Assembly: GCA_963828855.1 (NCBI GenBank)
Contig: CAWHGB010000007.1
Coordinates: 45,350-109,349 of the forward strand
DNA: 64,000 nt
Direction: 5' to 3'
Source of the DNA: CAVVEQ01 sp963828855
Lineage (GTDB): Bacteria; Chloroflexota; Anaerolineae; Anaerolineales; Anaerolineaceae
The translations under genes were made by a program, and so were the position numbers. A model generated the notes under the pieces. It was not told where the DNA came from. It saw only the letters and a list, made by a program, of their open reading frames with translations, and made no database searches. Positions 48,347-57,617 of this stretch are shown here, one piece after another. Numbering within the stretch: position 1 is the first letter of the stretch; every line of letters begins with the position of its first letter.

Positions 48347-48375
48347 AAAAACTGGCAGGTTATCTGCCAGTTTTT
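48347..48375. terminator. Terminator of the exopolysaccharide operon
   Basis: A stem AAAAACTGGCAG with CTGCCAGTTTTT and a five-base loop, with T-runs on both strands. It is 100 nt after the stop of the Wzz-like gene on the minus strand. The rest of the 48179-48477 gap holds the promoter listed above and nothing else I can name. Confidence 0.8.
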
Positions 48376-48477
48376 CCAAACCGGGGTATCTTTCTCAAGT
48401 TGTAATTACAACGTATTTATTGGTACTTTCAAAAAAATCTTTCCCCTGTGAGCCGACAAAAAATATTTTCGACCAAA

Positions 48478-50216
48478 CTAACCGGAATAATCTACCAACT
48501 CGAAATTTGACACCTGGTTGACCACGATTCCTATTACTTTCCCACCTGTAAGCTGCAATTGCTCCAGGTTGCCTGCAATTTCACCCGGCGTGTCATATGA
48601 GGCTGCAGGATCAATAGCACCCCATTCACCCTGGAGGCAGCGATACGGGAGTTCACTTCTCCCAGGGGTGCTCCATCCAGGATGATCCAATCCCAATTCT
48701 TTTGTAACCTGGCAAGCAAACCGTCCATTTTTTCCGCCGGGATGAGATCATTTTCAACCCGCATCGATCCGGCCGGGATCACAGTCAGCCCGGGGAGCAA
48801 TTCGCTCTTGAAACCCACTTTCGCGTATCCTGCTGGCTCTCGGAGGAGATCCGAAAAGCCAGGTTGACCCTCATGGCCAAAATACTGGTGTAAATTGCCA
48901 ATCCCCGGGTTGGCATCCACCAGGCAAACCTTCCTGCCCCCAAACGTCAGCGCAGAGGCAATATTCACCGCGGTAAAGGTTACCCCCTCCCCTGCCTCCG
49001 TCGCGGTGACCAGGATCGACTTAACCGCACCAGCCTTATTCAGGAATTCCAGGTTTGTAACCAGTGATTGAATGGCTAGGGCAGTTTTCGACCCCGGCTT
49101 GTGGACGACCAGGGGACCATTTACCATTCCGTTTTCCCGGCTCACCGGTACTACTCCCAGAATAGGCGCTTCCACTGCCGATAGCACCTCGCGTGGGTAA
49201 TTCAGGGTATCGCGCCCATAATCGACCAGCAAAGCACCGCCCACCGCGAAGATTAATCCGACCAAACCAGCCAGGATGGTATTGAAATACCAGATCGGCC
49301 GTACCGGCTGCTGTGGAACAGCCGCGGTTTCAAGGTTAACCACGTTGGGAGTATATTGAGAAGCGTTCGACCGTACCGTTTCCAGATCGTTGACCAGGCT
49401 CAGGTATATCTTGCGGTATTGATCCAGGTTTGATTGGAGCAGCAGAAAGCGCGAATCCGCACGAATCTCACCAGTATCGGAGGGTTTTTTCAATACCTCC
49501 AGGTTGGCCTTGATCAACTGGTATTTTGATAAAACCGGAAGGAGTTGGTCCACCTGGTTCTGTTTCATTTGGCCTGACTGCCGGGAGAGCACATCCAGGG
49601 AGGCCAGGAGGGGTATGATCTCCTTCTGCAGGGAGGCGATCTCCTCCTGGATGGAGGCAATATCCGTATTCACCGTCTCCAGCTGATCTTTTACCAGCGC
49701 CGCGTTGTAGTCGTCAAATTCCTTCTGCATCTCATCCATCCGGGATTGAACCACCGCGATTCGCTGGTTAAGGCTCTCCTCATTAGAGGCATACCGTTCT
49801 GCCATCAGGTTCTTGTTCTGGTCGATCATGCCCTGGACGATCGCGTTGGCGATACCAGCAGCCCTCTCCGGGTTCGCATTCTGAACAGTGATCTCCAGCA
49901 CCTGTGAGCTGCCCACCTGGACAACCCTAACCTTCCTGGCTTTGATCGGGAACCCGACAGTTTTGGATGCGGCTGCCAGCACCGCTTCGCTGGTGGGCAG
50001 CTCAACGTTGGTGAGAATGAGCTGGATATCGTCCATGAATATCGTATCGGCAGACTTGCCCTGCTGCCCGCGGGTGACCATTACTTTGGCAGTGCCCTCA
50101 TAGACAGGTGTCATGACGCGGCTGGCAATGAAACCGCTGAGCAGCCCGGCGATGAGCCCGAGTAAAAGCAGCCAGAGCCACCTTCGGCAGAAGAGGATCG
50201 TGTTTCTAAGATACAT
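48478..50216 (-). CDS. Wzz-type chain-length protein fused to a degenerate BY-kinase-like ATPase domain, frameshifted
   Basis: About 578 residues. N-terminal membrane span (WLWLLLLGLIAGLLSGFIAS) and Wzz region, a long coiled coil (about 130-290), a second span (NTILAGLVGLIFAVGGALLV), then a CapB-like ATPase domain. The P-loop reads ILVTATEAGEGVTFTAVN: the Lys of the usual GEGKS/T is Val. The Walker A-prime VCLVDANPG and Walker B WIILDGAPL are kept. The C-terminus (NFELVDYSG) lacks the usual Tyr cluster. A slip near 48580 affects the last 35 residues. It is the last gene of the exopolysaccharide operon and would set polymer length or form the export complex without normal kinase cycling. Confidence 0.85.
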
Positions 50217-50294
50217 CTTGCCTCCTCGATCAGGGGTGAATAAAAGAAAGATATTTATATAAACGCAGTGATTACACCCGCACTACGGTTTTTA

Positions 50295-51440
50295 CTAATT
50301 GGATAATGCGGAGGAAACAGCTTCCACTACCCGATCCACTCCGGCTTCACCCAACCCAGCATATAACGGAAGGGTTACTTCCCGGCTTCCGGCTTCTTCC
50401 GTCCAATGAAGCGTACCATCCGGACTTGGAGTGAGATTTTGGTAGGCGCTAAAACGGTGAACCGGAGGGTAATGGATGCTTGTCTGGATGCCAGCAACTT
50501 TCATGCTCTCCATGAACCCGGTCCGAATGGTGTGCAGAGGAAGGATAATAGGCATCAAGTGCGCAGCACTGGTTCCCTTATGGTTTTTAAACGGCACCAA
50601 CAACTCCGGGGCGATGGAAGCAAGCTCCGCTTGGTAACGCTGAACCAGCGCCCTGCGAATAGCGTTATTGGATTCAAGCTTACCCAGTTGAACGATCCCC
50701 AGGGCGGATCTAATCTCGTCGATTCGATAGTTGTAACCGAGATCCACCACATCATATGTCCAGGCATGCCCTTTGTGCCGATCCCAGGTGAGTGTGGTCA
50801 TCCCATGCGAGCGCAGCCGGCAGAGCTTCTCGTAGAGTGCATCATCATTGGTCACCACCATCCCGCCTTCGCCGGTGGTCATGTTCTTGTTGGAAAAAAA
50901 GCTGAAACAGCCGATATCTCCCCACGTGCCCATGGAAGAACCATTCAGGGTTGAACCGGTTGCGTGAGCGGCATCCTCAATAATCTTTAAGTTGTGCTTC
51001 CGTGCAATCTCGAGCAACGCGGGCATATCGCAAGGGTAACCGCCATAATGCATCACCATTACTGCCCGGGTCCGGGGTGTGATCAACTTCTCCACCTGAG
51101 CCAGGGATAGAGTGAGGTCGTCCAACCCGCAGATATCAGCAAAAACCGGGGTCGCGCCGGTATACCGCACGGCATTGGCACTGGCTACGAAGGTGAGCGC
51201 GGGGAGGATCACTTCATCCCCCGCCTGCAATCCGACAGCCAGGCAAGCCATGTGCAGGGCAGCTGTACCATTGGCTACCGCCAGGGCATATTTAATGCCT
51301 GTGTACCGGGCAAAGCGCATCTCAAAATCCTGGGTGACAGCACCCATGGTGAGCCAACCACTCTTCAGCACTGCCTGAACTGCTTCCAGCTCAGCTTCGC
51401 CAAAATCGATATCAGCGAGGGGGATCTGCCAATCGGTCAT
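50295..51440 (-). CDS. DegT/DnrJ/EryC1/StrS sugar aminotransferase
   Basis: An intact 381-residue PLP enzyme. ALAVANGTAALHMACLAVGL (PLP phosphate contacts), EDAAHATGSTLNGSSMGTWG, and FFSNKNMTTGEGGMVV with the PLP Lys at about residue 184. NYRIDEIRSALGIVQL is the family's C-terminal hallmark. It transfers an amino group to a nucleotide-linked 4-keto sugar. Its start overlaps the nucleotidyltransferase stop by 4 bp. With the dehydratase two genes upstream, the pair can make a nucleotide-linked 4-amino-4,6-dideoxy sugar for the exopolysaccharide repeat unit. Confidence 0.93.
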   Translation of the reverse strand: MTDWQIPLADIDFGEAELEAVQAVLKSGWLTMGAVTQDFEMRFARYTGIKYALAVANGTAALHMACLAVGLQAGDEVILPALTFVASANAVRYTGATPVFADICGLDDLTLSLAQVEKLITPRTRAVMVMHYGGYPCDMPALLEIARKHNLKIIEDAAHATGSTLNGSSMGTWGDIGCFSFFSNKNMTTGEGGMVVTNDDALYEKLCRLRSHGMTTLTWDRHKGHAWTYDVVDLGYNYRIDEIRSALGIVQLGKLESNNAIRRALVQRYQAELASIAPELLVPFKNHKGTSAAHLMPIILPLHTIRTGFMESMKVAGIQTSIHYPPVHRFSAYQNLTPSPDGTLHWTEEAGSREVTLPLYAGLGEAGVDRVVEAVSSALSN

Positions 51441-52153
51441 ACCGCCCCCTCTGGAAGAAACTCCTCGCGCATGGTTTCAAAATCCTGGGTTGCCTTCTCG
51501 TAATCATCAGGCCGCCCGAGATCCTGCCAGTACCCGTCGTATTCATAACCAACCACCTTCTCTCCGGCTCGCAGGAGAATCTTCACCAGGTCCGGAAAAT
51601 CAAGGTACTCTCCCGGCGGGATATATTTCATTACTTCCGGCTCAAAGACGTAGATCCCCATGCTGACCAGATAATCATTGACCGGTTTTTCGATGTAATC
51701 CGCGATGCGGCAATCCCCATTTTTGATGATCACCCCCAGGTCCACCCTGTTCTGTCGGTGGTGGGCGGCAATCGTTGCGATTGCGCCTTGCTCCTGGTGA
51801 AAACTGACCAATTCGTGAAAACGCAGCTTGGTGAGAATATCCCCGTTCATAACCAGGAAGGTGGAATCCAACCCGTTCACAAGGGCGATAGGACCGGCTG
51901 TGCCGAGCGGTTTCTCCTCAAAGCTGTATCCGATCCGCATGCCCAGGCTGCTTCCATCCTGAAAGAATGCTTTCATTAAATGAGAAAGATGACCGACGGT
52001 GAGTGTAACATCTGTGATGCCCTCCTCCTTCATCTGCAGGAGGATCACCTCCAGGATGGGCATCTCGCCGATGGGCATCAGTGGTTTTGGCAGGATCTTG
52101 GTATAGGGGGATAACCGGGTCCCCTTACCACCTGCGAGTACGACCGCTCTCAT
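51437..52153 (-). CDS. Sugar-1-phosphate nucleotidyltransferase
   Basis: An intact 238-residue nucleotidyltransferase. MRAVVLAGGKGTRLSPYT is the nucleotide-binding start (GGxGTRL), followed by LPKPLMPIGEMPILE, TLTVGHLSHLMKAFF, EEKPLGTAGPIALV and FLVMNGDILTKL (metal-binding Asp). It is the short form of the RfbA/GalU type without a C-terminal LbH domain. It activates a sugar phosphate for the pathway. Starts 14 nt after the dehydratase gene and overlaps the aminotransferase gene by 4 bp. Confidence 0.92.
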   Translation of the reverse strand: MRAVVLAGGKGTRLSPYTKILPKPLMPIGEMPILEVILLQMKEEGITDVTLTVGHLSHLMKAFFQDGSSLGMRIGYSFEEKPLGTAGPIALVNGLDSTFLVMNGDILTKLRFHELVSFHQEQGAIATIAAHHRQNRVDLGVIIKNGDCRIADYIEKPVNDYLVSMGIYVFEPEVMKYIPPGEYLDFPDLVKILLRAGEKVVGYEYDGYWQDLGRPDDYEKATQDFETMREEFLPEGAV

Positions 52154-52167
52154 TGCTTACCTCCCCT

Positions 52168-53163
52168 CTAAAAAACGTAGGATTTTCCGTTGTAATGTTC
52201 CAGATGCTTTCGAATCCAATGGATCGTCCGGTCGAGACCTTCATCCAGGCTGATCTCGGGGAACCAGCCGATCGTTTCCCGCGCCAGGGAATTATCCGAA
52301 AGCAGACGCTGCACTTCCGATACTTGTGGACGTAAACGGGCTTCATCCACCGAGATCTCCACCTTACGTCCGACCTTTTGGATGACCTTCAGCGCCAGGT
52401 CGCCGATGCGGATATCGTTGCCGGTACCCAGGTTAAACACCCTGCCCTCCACGTGATCGGCCAGGGAAGCACAGATAAAGCCGTTTACCGTGTCATCCAC
52501 ATAGGTAAAATCCCGCGTGGTATCCAGGTTACCCAGGTGGATGAGCGGCTGATTAAGCGCCTGCACGATGATGGTTGGGATGACCGCCCTCGCGGATTGG
52601 CGAGGGCCATAGGTATTGAATGGACGCACAGTGACAACCGGAAGACCATATGCACAATAGAAGCTCTCGGCCATTTTATCCGCCCCGATCTTACTGGCGG
52701 AGTAGGGGGATTGCCCCTGTAAAATGTGCGTTTCGTTGATCGGTACTGTACGGGCGGTCCCATAGACCTCACTGGTGGAAGTGTGCACCAGGCGGTTGAC
52801 ATTCTTTTCCACACAAGCCAGCAGGACATTCAGGGTGCCTAAGAGGTTGGTTTCAGCCACCTCTACCGGGTGCTTGTAGGAATAGGGGATGGAAATCAGG
52901 GCACCAAGATGGAAGACCAGGCTGCAGCCTTCCACGGCAGCATTCACCGTGGGAAGGTCTCGCAGGTCACCCGCAACCACCTCGATCTGCGAGAAGATCT
53001 CCGGGCGGATGAAATGAAGCAAACCGCGGTCTCCGCGTGAGTTGTAGCGTACGAACGCGCGTACCGTGGCCCCCGTATCCACAAGTTTTTCCACCAGGTG
53101 ACTGCCAATGAATCCTCCCGCCCCGGTCACAAGCACCCGTTGTCCCTGCAATGATCGTGTCAT
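52168..53163 (-). CDS. LegB-like nucleotide-sugar 4,6-dehydratase (extended SDR)
   Basis: An intact 331-residue extended SDR. The start at 53163 has a GAAAGGA site. VLVTGAGGFIGSHLVEKL (NAD site), FHLGALISIPYSYKHPVE, HTSTSEVYGTARTVP, and SPYSASKIGADKMAESFY with Tyr-x-x-x-Lys. VTVRPFNTYGPRQSARAVIP is typical of the LegB / UDP-GlcNAc 4,6-dehydratase branch. It makes a 4-keto-6-deoxy nucleotide sugar. The aminotransferase and nucleotidyltransferase downstream fit a partial legionaminate-like or bacillosamine-like pathway, but the synthase and epimerase of legionaminate are not in the window. Confidence 0.85.
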   Translation of the reverse strand: MTRSLQGQRVLVTGAGGFIGSHLVEKLVDTGATVRAFVRYNSRGDRGLLHFIRPEIFSQIEVVAGDLRDLPTVNAAVEGCSLVFHLGALISIPYSYKHPVEVAETNLLGTLNVLLACVEKNVNRLVHTSTSEVYGTARTVPINETHILQGQSPYSASKIGADKMAESFYCAYGLPVVTVRPFNTYGPRQSARAVIPTIIVQALNQPLIHLGNLDTTRDFTYVDDTVNGFICASLADHVEGRVFNLGTGNDIRIGDLALKVIQKVGRKVEISVDEARLRPQVSEVQRLLSDNSLARETIGWFPEISLDEGLDRTIHWIRKHLEHYNGKSYVF

Positions 53164-53173
53164 GTTGATCCTT

Positions 53174-54739
53174 TCAGATTCCCTCCACCCAGGAACCGTA
53201 ATCCAGCGCAGTGGTGGGTTCGACAAGTTTTTCATAAATGCCGCTCAACAAATCCCCCAGGAAAACCACCCGGGCATCCGATTCACAACAAATATCCAGC
53301 ACCTGGTTTTTCGCCCGCAGATCCCGGCATGGGATCGTGCTAATGATCACCCCAACGTCATGTCTCCTCACCAGGTCGGGAACCTCCTTCAGGGTACCCA
53401 GCACCCAGTTGCCGTCGATCTTCATCCCGATCCGGCGGGGATCTTCATCATCCACGATCCCTACGATGGTGAAAGCGTAGCCGAAGATACCTCGCTTGAG
53501 CATCCAGGTAGCCACCTGGCAGCCTTCCCCGCTGCCGATGATCAACACTCGCTCTCCAAAAGCAAAAACCCGTTGGCGCCAGGAAAGCCAGCGACCCGCC
53601 AGGGCTGAAACCAACCTCAGCCGGTACCGGGTGGCGATAAAGACCATGAGGGAAAGAAGACTGATGAAAAGGATCATGGATGTGGGCAAAGGTGGATAGG
53701 GAATAAGGGGGTGAACAGTATTCACACCATTGGCTAGCAAGGCGAGTGCGGTTATTAAACCAACCGAAAGGACCAACGAGAGACCATCCTCCATCGTCGC
53801 GCGGGACCAGATCACCCGGTTGACACCGGTAACGGCGTTCAGCCCGCTAAAAAGCAATGCCAGGAATCCCGCAAGCATGGCAAGCTCGGGGATGCCCCAA
53901 TTTAATGGTCCCTGGCTGCGCCAGAGCAAACCTCCAAAGACCGCTACCGCAAGGGCGGAAAAAAGGTCTACGATAAACCAGGATAGATGGCGGGAAGTTA
54001 AGCGGGAAATGGGACCGGAAAATAGGTTTACCTCTGGAATCCTGGTTTTTGCGATCCGCGGCAGGAAGATGGCAAAGGTCCAGAAAATGATATCGAGGTC
54101 GGAGAAGAAGCTGTGATTGCGGACATAGAGCCTATCAAGTCGAAGTTTATCCGGGAGAATACTGTTGATATACATCCCCATCAAGTCGCTTCCGCTCAGC
54201 AGGGATTCCTCGTCGTGGTAGAGAATGCTCGCAGGACTGGTGATCCCGGGACGAACCGAGAGAATCTCAGTACGGATATCTTTCTCCCAACCGGCTGCAA
54301 CCTGCGGATCCTCCGGTCTTGGACCCACCAGGCTCATCTCACCTTTGAAAACGTTCCAAAGCTGAGGCATTTCATTCAGCTTGGTATCCCGCAGCCACCG
54401 CCCCAAAGGGGTTATGCGCGCGTCCTCCCGGCAGGTGAGCGGTGGACCGGCGTAGCTTTCGGGGCATTCATACATTGTCCGAAACTTAAGGATCTTGAAA
54501 ACCCTGCCTCCCCTGCCTACCCTATTCCCGCGGAAGAAAAGCGGTCCGGGCGAATCGCGTTTGATTAGTATGTAGGAAAGCAGAAGCAGAGGGGAAAGCA
54601 GGACGATTGCTAGGAACGAGGCAGTAATATCCAACCCTCGTTTGGTGATTTTGCCCACCAGGCGCGATAGGTCATGCAAGGTATTTGGGTGAGCAAGGAA
54701 CCAGCGGGTCGAATTAAGGTAAGAAGAGATCCGGATCAT
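53174..54739 (-). CDS. Polyprenyl-P sugar-1-phosphate transferase with reversed domain order
   Basis: An intact 521-residue membrane protein. The catalytic phosphoglycosyltransferase domain (PF02397) comes first: the helix KRGLDITASFLAIVLLSPLLL, then FFRGNRVGRGGRVFKILKFRTM, TKLNEMPQLWNVFKGEMSLVGPRPE (residues about 100-155) and LSVRPGITSPAS. Four further membrane helices (about 255-370) and a Rossmann/CoA-binding-like domain (VLIIGSGEGCQVATWMLKRG, FTIVGIVDDEDPRRIGMKI) follow, ending DYGSWVEGI. In WbaP-type proteins the helices and Rossmann part are N-terminal, so here the order is swapped. It should initiate exopolysaccharide assembly on undecaprenyl phosphate. Confidence 0.87.
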   Translation of the reverse strand: MIRISSYLNSTRWFLAHPNTLHDLSRLVGKITKRGLDITASFLAIVLLSPLLLLSYILIKRDSPGPLFFRGNRVGRGGRVFKILKFRTMYECPESYAGPPLTCREDARITPLGRWLRDTKLNEMPQLWNVFKGEMSLVGPRPEDPQVAAGWEKDIRTEILSVRPGITSPASILYHDEESLLSGSDLMGMYINSILPDKLRLDRLYVRNHSFFSDLDIIFWTFAIFLPRIAKTRIPEVNLFSGPISRLTSRHLSWFIVDLFSALAVAVFGGLLWRSQGPLNWGIPELAMLAGFLALLFSGLNAVTGVNRVIWSRATMEDGLSLVLSVGLITALALLANGVNTVHPLIPYPPLPTSMILFISLLSLMVFIATRYRLRLVSALAGRWLSWRQRVFAFGERVLIIGSGEGCQVATWMLKRGIFGYAFTIVGIVDDEDPRRIGMKIDGNWVLGTLKEVPDLVRRHDVGVIISTIPCRDLRAKNQVLDICCESDARVVFLGDLLSGIYEKLVEPTTALDYGSWVEGI

Positions 54740-54766
54740 TAATATCCTTTTTCAACACTAAATGTT

Positions 54767-55348
54767 TTATATAATTTCAGGTTCAGGGAGTTCGGGGGAC
54801 GGGATCCTTTCCAACCACTCCTCGCGCCAGAAGAGATAACAGCGTCGATCACAGCGCCCGAAGACGGGGGTTCCAAGACAGGTAACATCCTCCAACAGCA
54901 CCACACCGCGGCATTTTTTTACCTTGTAATCCCGTTCATCTAAAAAACGCTCAAGCGGCTGCAGGACCTGCTGGTTTGACCCGCAGTAATCCCCCATCGA
55001 ATCCAGAAAGGCGCAGCCCTTCAACTCCTTCCACCGATCCAAACTCGCCTCGATCTCAGACCGGTCTTTCACCCGTACCCAATCACCAGCGAGGAGATGT
55101 GCAGAAGAAACCTCTCTTTTGACTACTTCCATGGACTCACCTTTGATATCTGTTTTTCGGAGCGAATCAAGTCGTTTATAAAATTTTTTTGCCTGTGCTT
55201 TGACCAGACGATTCCAGGGCAGTGCCAAACTGCGCTTGATCCTGATCCTCCAGGGAGCCGGCTCCAAGTCCGCTCTCCCAGCAGAAATTCTCGGCACGCA
55301 GGGAACCTGGCAGCCATCGATGTGAGGTTCATTGGATGAGGAAGTCAT
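54767..55348 (-). CDS. Cys-rich conserved protein of unknown function in the EPS operon (193 aa)
   Basis: A 193-residue protein. The start is fixed at ATG 55348 by a 4-bp ATGA overlap with the preceding gene. The C-terminal half has a striking Cys pattern: LKGCAFLDSMGDYCGSNQQV, KKCRGVVLLEDVTCLG, then GRCDRRCYLFWREEWLERIP. I recall similar CDRxCxxFWREEW proteins in polysaccharide and natural-product loci, with no assigned function. The N-terminal 70 residues are basic and less conserved-looking. Seven Cys in a compact soluble domain suggest zinc or iron binding. Operon position between a GNAT protein and the initiating sugar transferase points to glycan modification. Confidence 0.7.
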   Translation of the reverse strand: MTSSSNEPHIDGCQVPCVPRISAGRADLEPAPWRIRIKRSLALPWNRLVKAQAKKFYKRLDSLRKTDIKGESMEVVKREVSSAHLLAGDWVRVKDRSEIEASLDRWKELKGCAFLDSMGDYCGSNQQVLQPLERFLDERDYKVKKCRGVVLLEDVTCLGTPVFGRCDRRCYLFWREEWLERIPSPELPEPEII

Positions 55349-56334
55349 TCGATCCCTTCCACGGCACTGATTGCAGTATCTGCCCCCATTGAAACTTGCT
55401 CTCCAGGAAAAGCCGGTTTGCGATCTGCGATGCACTCCGGCCACACTTGCTGCTCCAGGGGCAATATCCCATTTCGATAAAAACGCAACATCCCCTCCAG
55501 TTTCGATATGAAAGGCATATCCCCGTTCAACCTGAGAAGCTTCTGAAATATGGAAAGCGTGAGACCGTTTGCCAGGGGTTCCAGGATAGGATGAAGCGCG
55601 ACCCGCTGGCAAACCGGACGGGCTTGGAGACCCATGCGGAATTTGAATTCATTCACCGACTCCGGTGCATCCAGCGAGTGCAGGCTGAAGAATAATTCCC
55701 TAATATCAGGTCGGGAAAGCAATTCATTGCTTACGGTAAAAAACAGCGCATTATTCACATGCAGGTTGAGGAATTTGTGGTGGCAGACCGCGTATGGAAC
55801 GCAATAAACATCCCCCGTTCGCGCAACCAGCAGGCAGGCAGCCAGCTCCCCTTCCACGATCGCCGCCCAGGCTTCAAAACCAGGCAATCCGGTGGCTGAG
55901 TGGCAAAGCAGCTCCCATTCCTCCTTGCGCATGCTTTTCGATCGGTTTTGCCGCTGAAGCGTGTCCTGTTGAAGGGTCCAGCCCTCATTGGCCAGGCGTT
56001 CTAACCCGACCTGCGCCACGGAGCAATGTTCCAATCCTCGCCGAATCCCATTTCTTGCCTGCGATCGGAGCGTTTCCATCGAATAAGGCGGTGTCAGTAC
56101 TACATGGTAACTGGCCATGCCGGGATGCGTTCCCAGAGGGCAGGAATACCGCAGCGCCAGGTTGCCCTGGTCGACAAGGAGCATTTGGATCTCTTCCCGA
56201 TCAGGCTGAATCAGCCAGTGATAGGGAAACGCCTGAAGTACCTTTGGCCCGGCGTTGTACCAGTAACTGCTGCGGGAGCGTGTCACCCGGTACCCCTGAC
56301 GGGTAAGCCAGGAGGCGAAGGTTTCCGGAGTCAT
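55345..56334 (-). CDS. FemAB/GNAT-like acyltransferase
   Basis: A 329-residue protein. ATG 56334 overlaps the previous stop (ATGA); the N-terminus MTPETFASWLTRQGYRVTRS follows. The first half has the FemAB-like segment ARNGIRRGLEHCSVAQVGLERL, used to dock substrates, and the second half the GNAT-like strands FEAWAAIVEGELAACLLVAR, GDVYCVPYAVCHHKFLNLHV and FFSLHSLDAPESVNEFKFRMG. In the EPS operon it probably attaches an acyl or amino-acyl group to the amino sugar made by the aminotransferase. The function is inferred from context only. Confidence 0.75.
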   Translation of the reverse strand: MTPETFASWLTRQGYRVTRSRSSYWYNAGPKVLQAFPYHWLIQPDREEIQMLLVDQGNLALRYSCPLGTHPGMASYHVVLTPPYSMETLRSQARNGIRRGLEHCSVAQVGLERLANEGWTLQQDTLQRQNRSKSMRKEEWELLCHSATGLPGFEAWAAIVEGELAACLLVARTGDVYCVPYAVCHHKFLNLHVNNALFFTVSNELLSRPDIRELFFSLHSLDAPESVNEFKFRMGLQARPVCQRVALHPILEPLANGLTLSIFQKLLRLNGDMPFISKLEGMLRFYRNGILPLEQQVWPECIADRKPAFPGEQVSMGADTAISAVEGIE

Positions 56335-57617
56335 TCCACAGCCCTTTCCCGCTTTGCCACCTGGAAGAGAAGTTGTTCGTGCAGATTTATACAATGGCTG
56401 CGGGAATGGCTGGTTTCAAGATACGCCCGGCCGTTCCTCCCCATCCAAACTGCAAGGTCCGGGTGGCGTTTGATCTCCAGAATCTCCCGAACCACCAGGT
56501 CTGGGCGATCTGGGGGAATAACCAGTCCGCAATCAGATTCACGAACCACGGCGGCGATCTCACAATCCGGAGGGGCGATGAGCAGCACCGGCCGGGCTGC
56601 CGCCAGAATATTAAAAATTTTGCTCGGCAGGGAGGTGGTAGCGGATCGCTCATTGAGCATGACCAGGTGAAGATCACCGGCAGCAAGCATCTCAGCGAAG
56701 GTACCCCTGGGCTGATAAGGCAGGAACTGGAGGTTCCGGAGACCCATATCCCCGGCTGTAAGCATCATCTGATCTTTCTTTAGGCCTTCCCCAACCACCA
56801 CGAAGCGAATCCCTTCCACTCTCGAGAGGCTGGCCGCTGCCTCCAGGATGACCTCCGGACAGGTGGAAACCCCCAGGTTGCCAGCATACATGACCACGTA
56901 TCGCCCTTCCAATCCATTCCGGCGGGTAAATTCGTTGTCTCCCGGCAGCGGCTTGATCAGCTCGGTATCCGCCCAGACCGGGATGATGCCGATTTTTTCA
57001 TGGGGAACTCCCTTTTCCATCAGGTTTTTCTTGAAACCGGCGGAGATTACGGAAATCCGCTCGGCATGACGATATAGGAATGACTCCAACCAGTGTAGAA
57101 ACGACAACGTCAGTCCTTTCTTCAATAATCCTGCTGAGATCGCCGCATCCGGGAAAATATCCTCCAACTGCAGGATCCAGGGAGCATGTTTACTAATCGC
57201 AACCAGCCAAGCACTTACTCCTAAAGGAAGTGGTGGCGAATAACTGAAAACGATATCCGCAGGTGGTGAAAACAAACCACCAATAAAAGCGGATAAACAA
57301 TAGGTAGCCTGGTGTAAGGCGCGCCGAAACGCTGATCGATTGGGGGAAATTAAACTCCACACCCGGATAACCCGCACTCCATTAATATTTTCTTGTTGAA
57401 AAAGCCGGTTGCGATACGGGGGTGGAATCCTGCCGAGCGGGTAACTGGGTACTGCGGTGACTATCGTGACCTCATGACCCCGGGATGCCAGATCCTCGGC
57501 AAGCTCGGTGATCAATACAGCACCACTCACTTCCTCAGGAGCATAGCAAAGCGCGAAGAAGAGGATCCGCAACCGGGTGGGTGCCCCGGTAATTAACCGG
57601 CTCACGGTTGCAGTCAT
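56331..57617 (-). CDS. GT4 glycosyltransferase (WcaI-like)
   Basis: An intact 428-residue GT-B enzyme. ILFFALCYAPEEVSGAVLITELAEDLA is the N-terminal acceptor side (glycine-rich loop region), with AVPSYPLGRIPPPYR. The C-terminal donor side has YVVMYAGNLGVSTCPEVILEAAAS, FVVVGEGLKKDQMMLTA, and LVMLNERSATTSLPSKIFNILAAARPVLL with the E/S-x7-E-type donor site. It adds a sugar to the polyprenyl-linked repeat unit in the cytoplasm. ATG 57617 overlaps the upstream GT stop (ATGA) and its own stop overlaps the GNAT start. Confidence 0.9.
   Translation of the reverse strand: MTATVSRLITGAPTRLRILFFALCYAPEEVSGAVLITELAEDLASRGHEVTIVTAVPSYPLGRIPPPYRNRLFQQENINGVRVIRVWSLISPNRSAFRRALHQATYCLSAFIGGLFSPPADIVFSYSPPLPLGVSAWLVAISKHAPWILQLEDIFPDAAISAGLLKKGLTLSFLHWLESFLYRHAERISVISAGFKKNLMEKGVPHEKIGIIPVWADTELIKPLPGDNEFTRRNGLEGRYVVMYAGNLGVSTCPEVILEAAASLSRVEGIRFVVVGEGLKKDQMMLTAGDMGLRNLQFLPYQPRGTFAEMLAAGDLHLVMLNERSATTSLPSKIFNILAAARPVLLIAPPDCEIAAVVRESDCGLVIPPDRPDLVVREILEIKRHPDLAVWMGRNGRAYLETSHSRSHCINLHEQLLFQVAKRERAVE

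Noticed and set aside
50295..53163. Complete legionaminic acid pathway
   Set aside because: Only a LegB-like dehydratase, a DegT aminotransferase and a general nucleotidyltransferase are present. No NeuB/LegI-type synthase, hydrolysing epimerase or CMP transferase is in the window.
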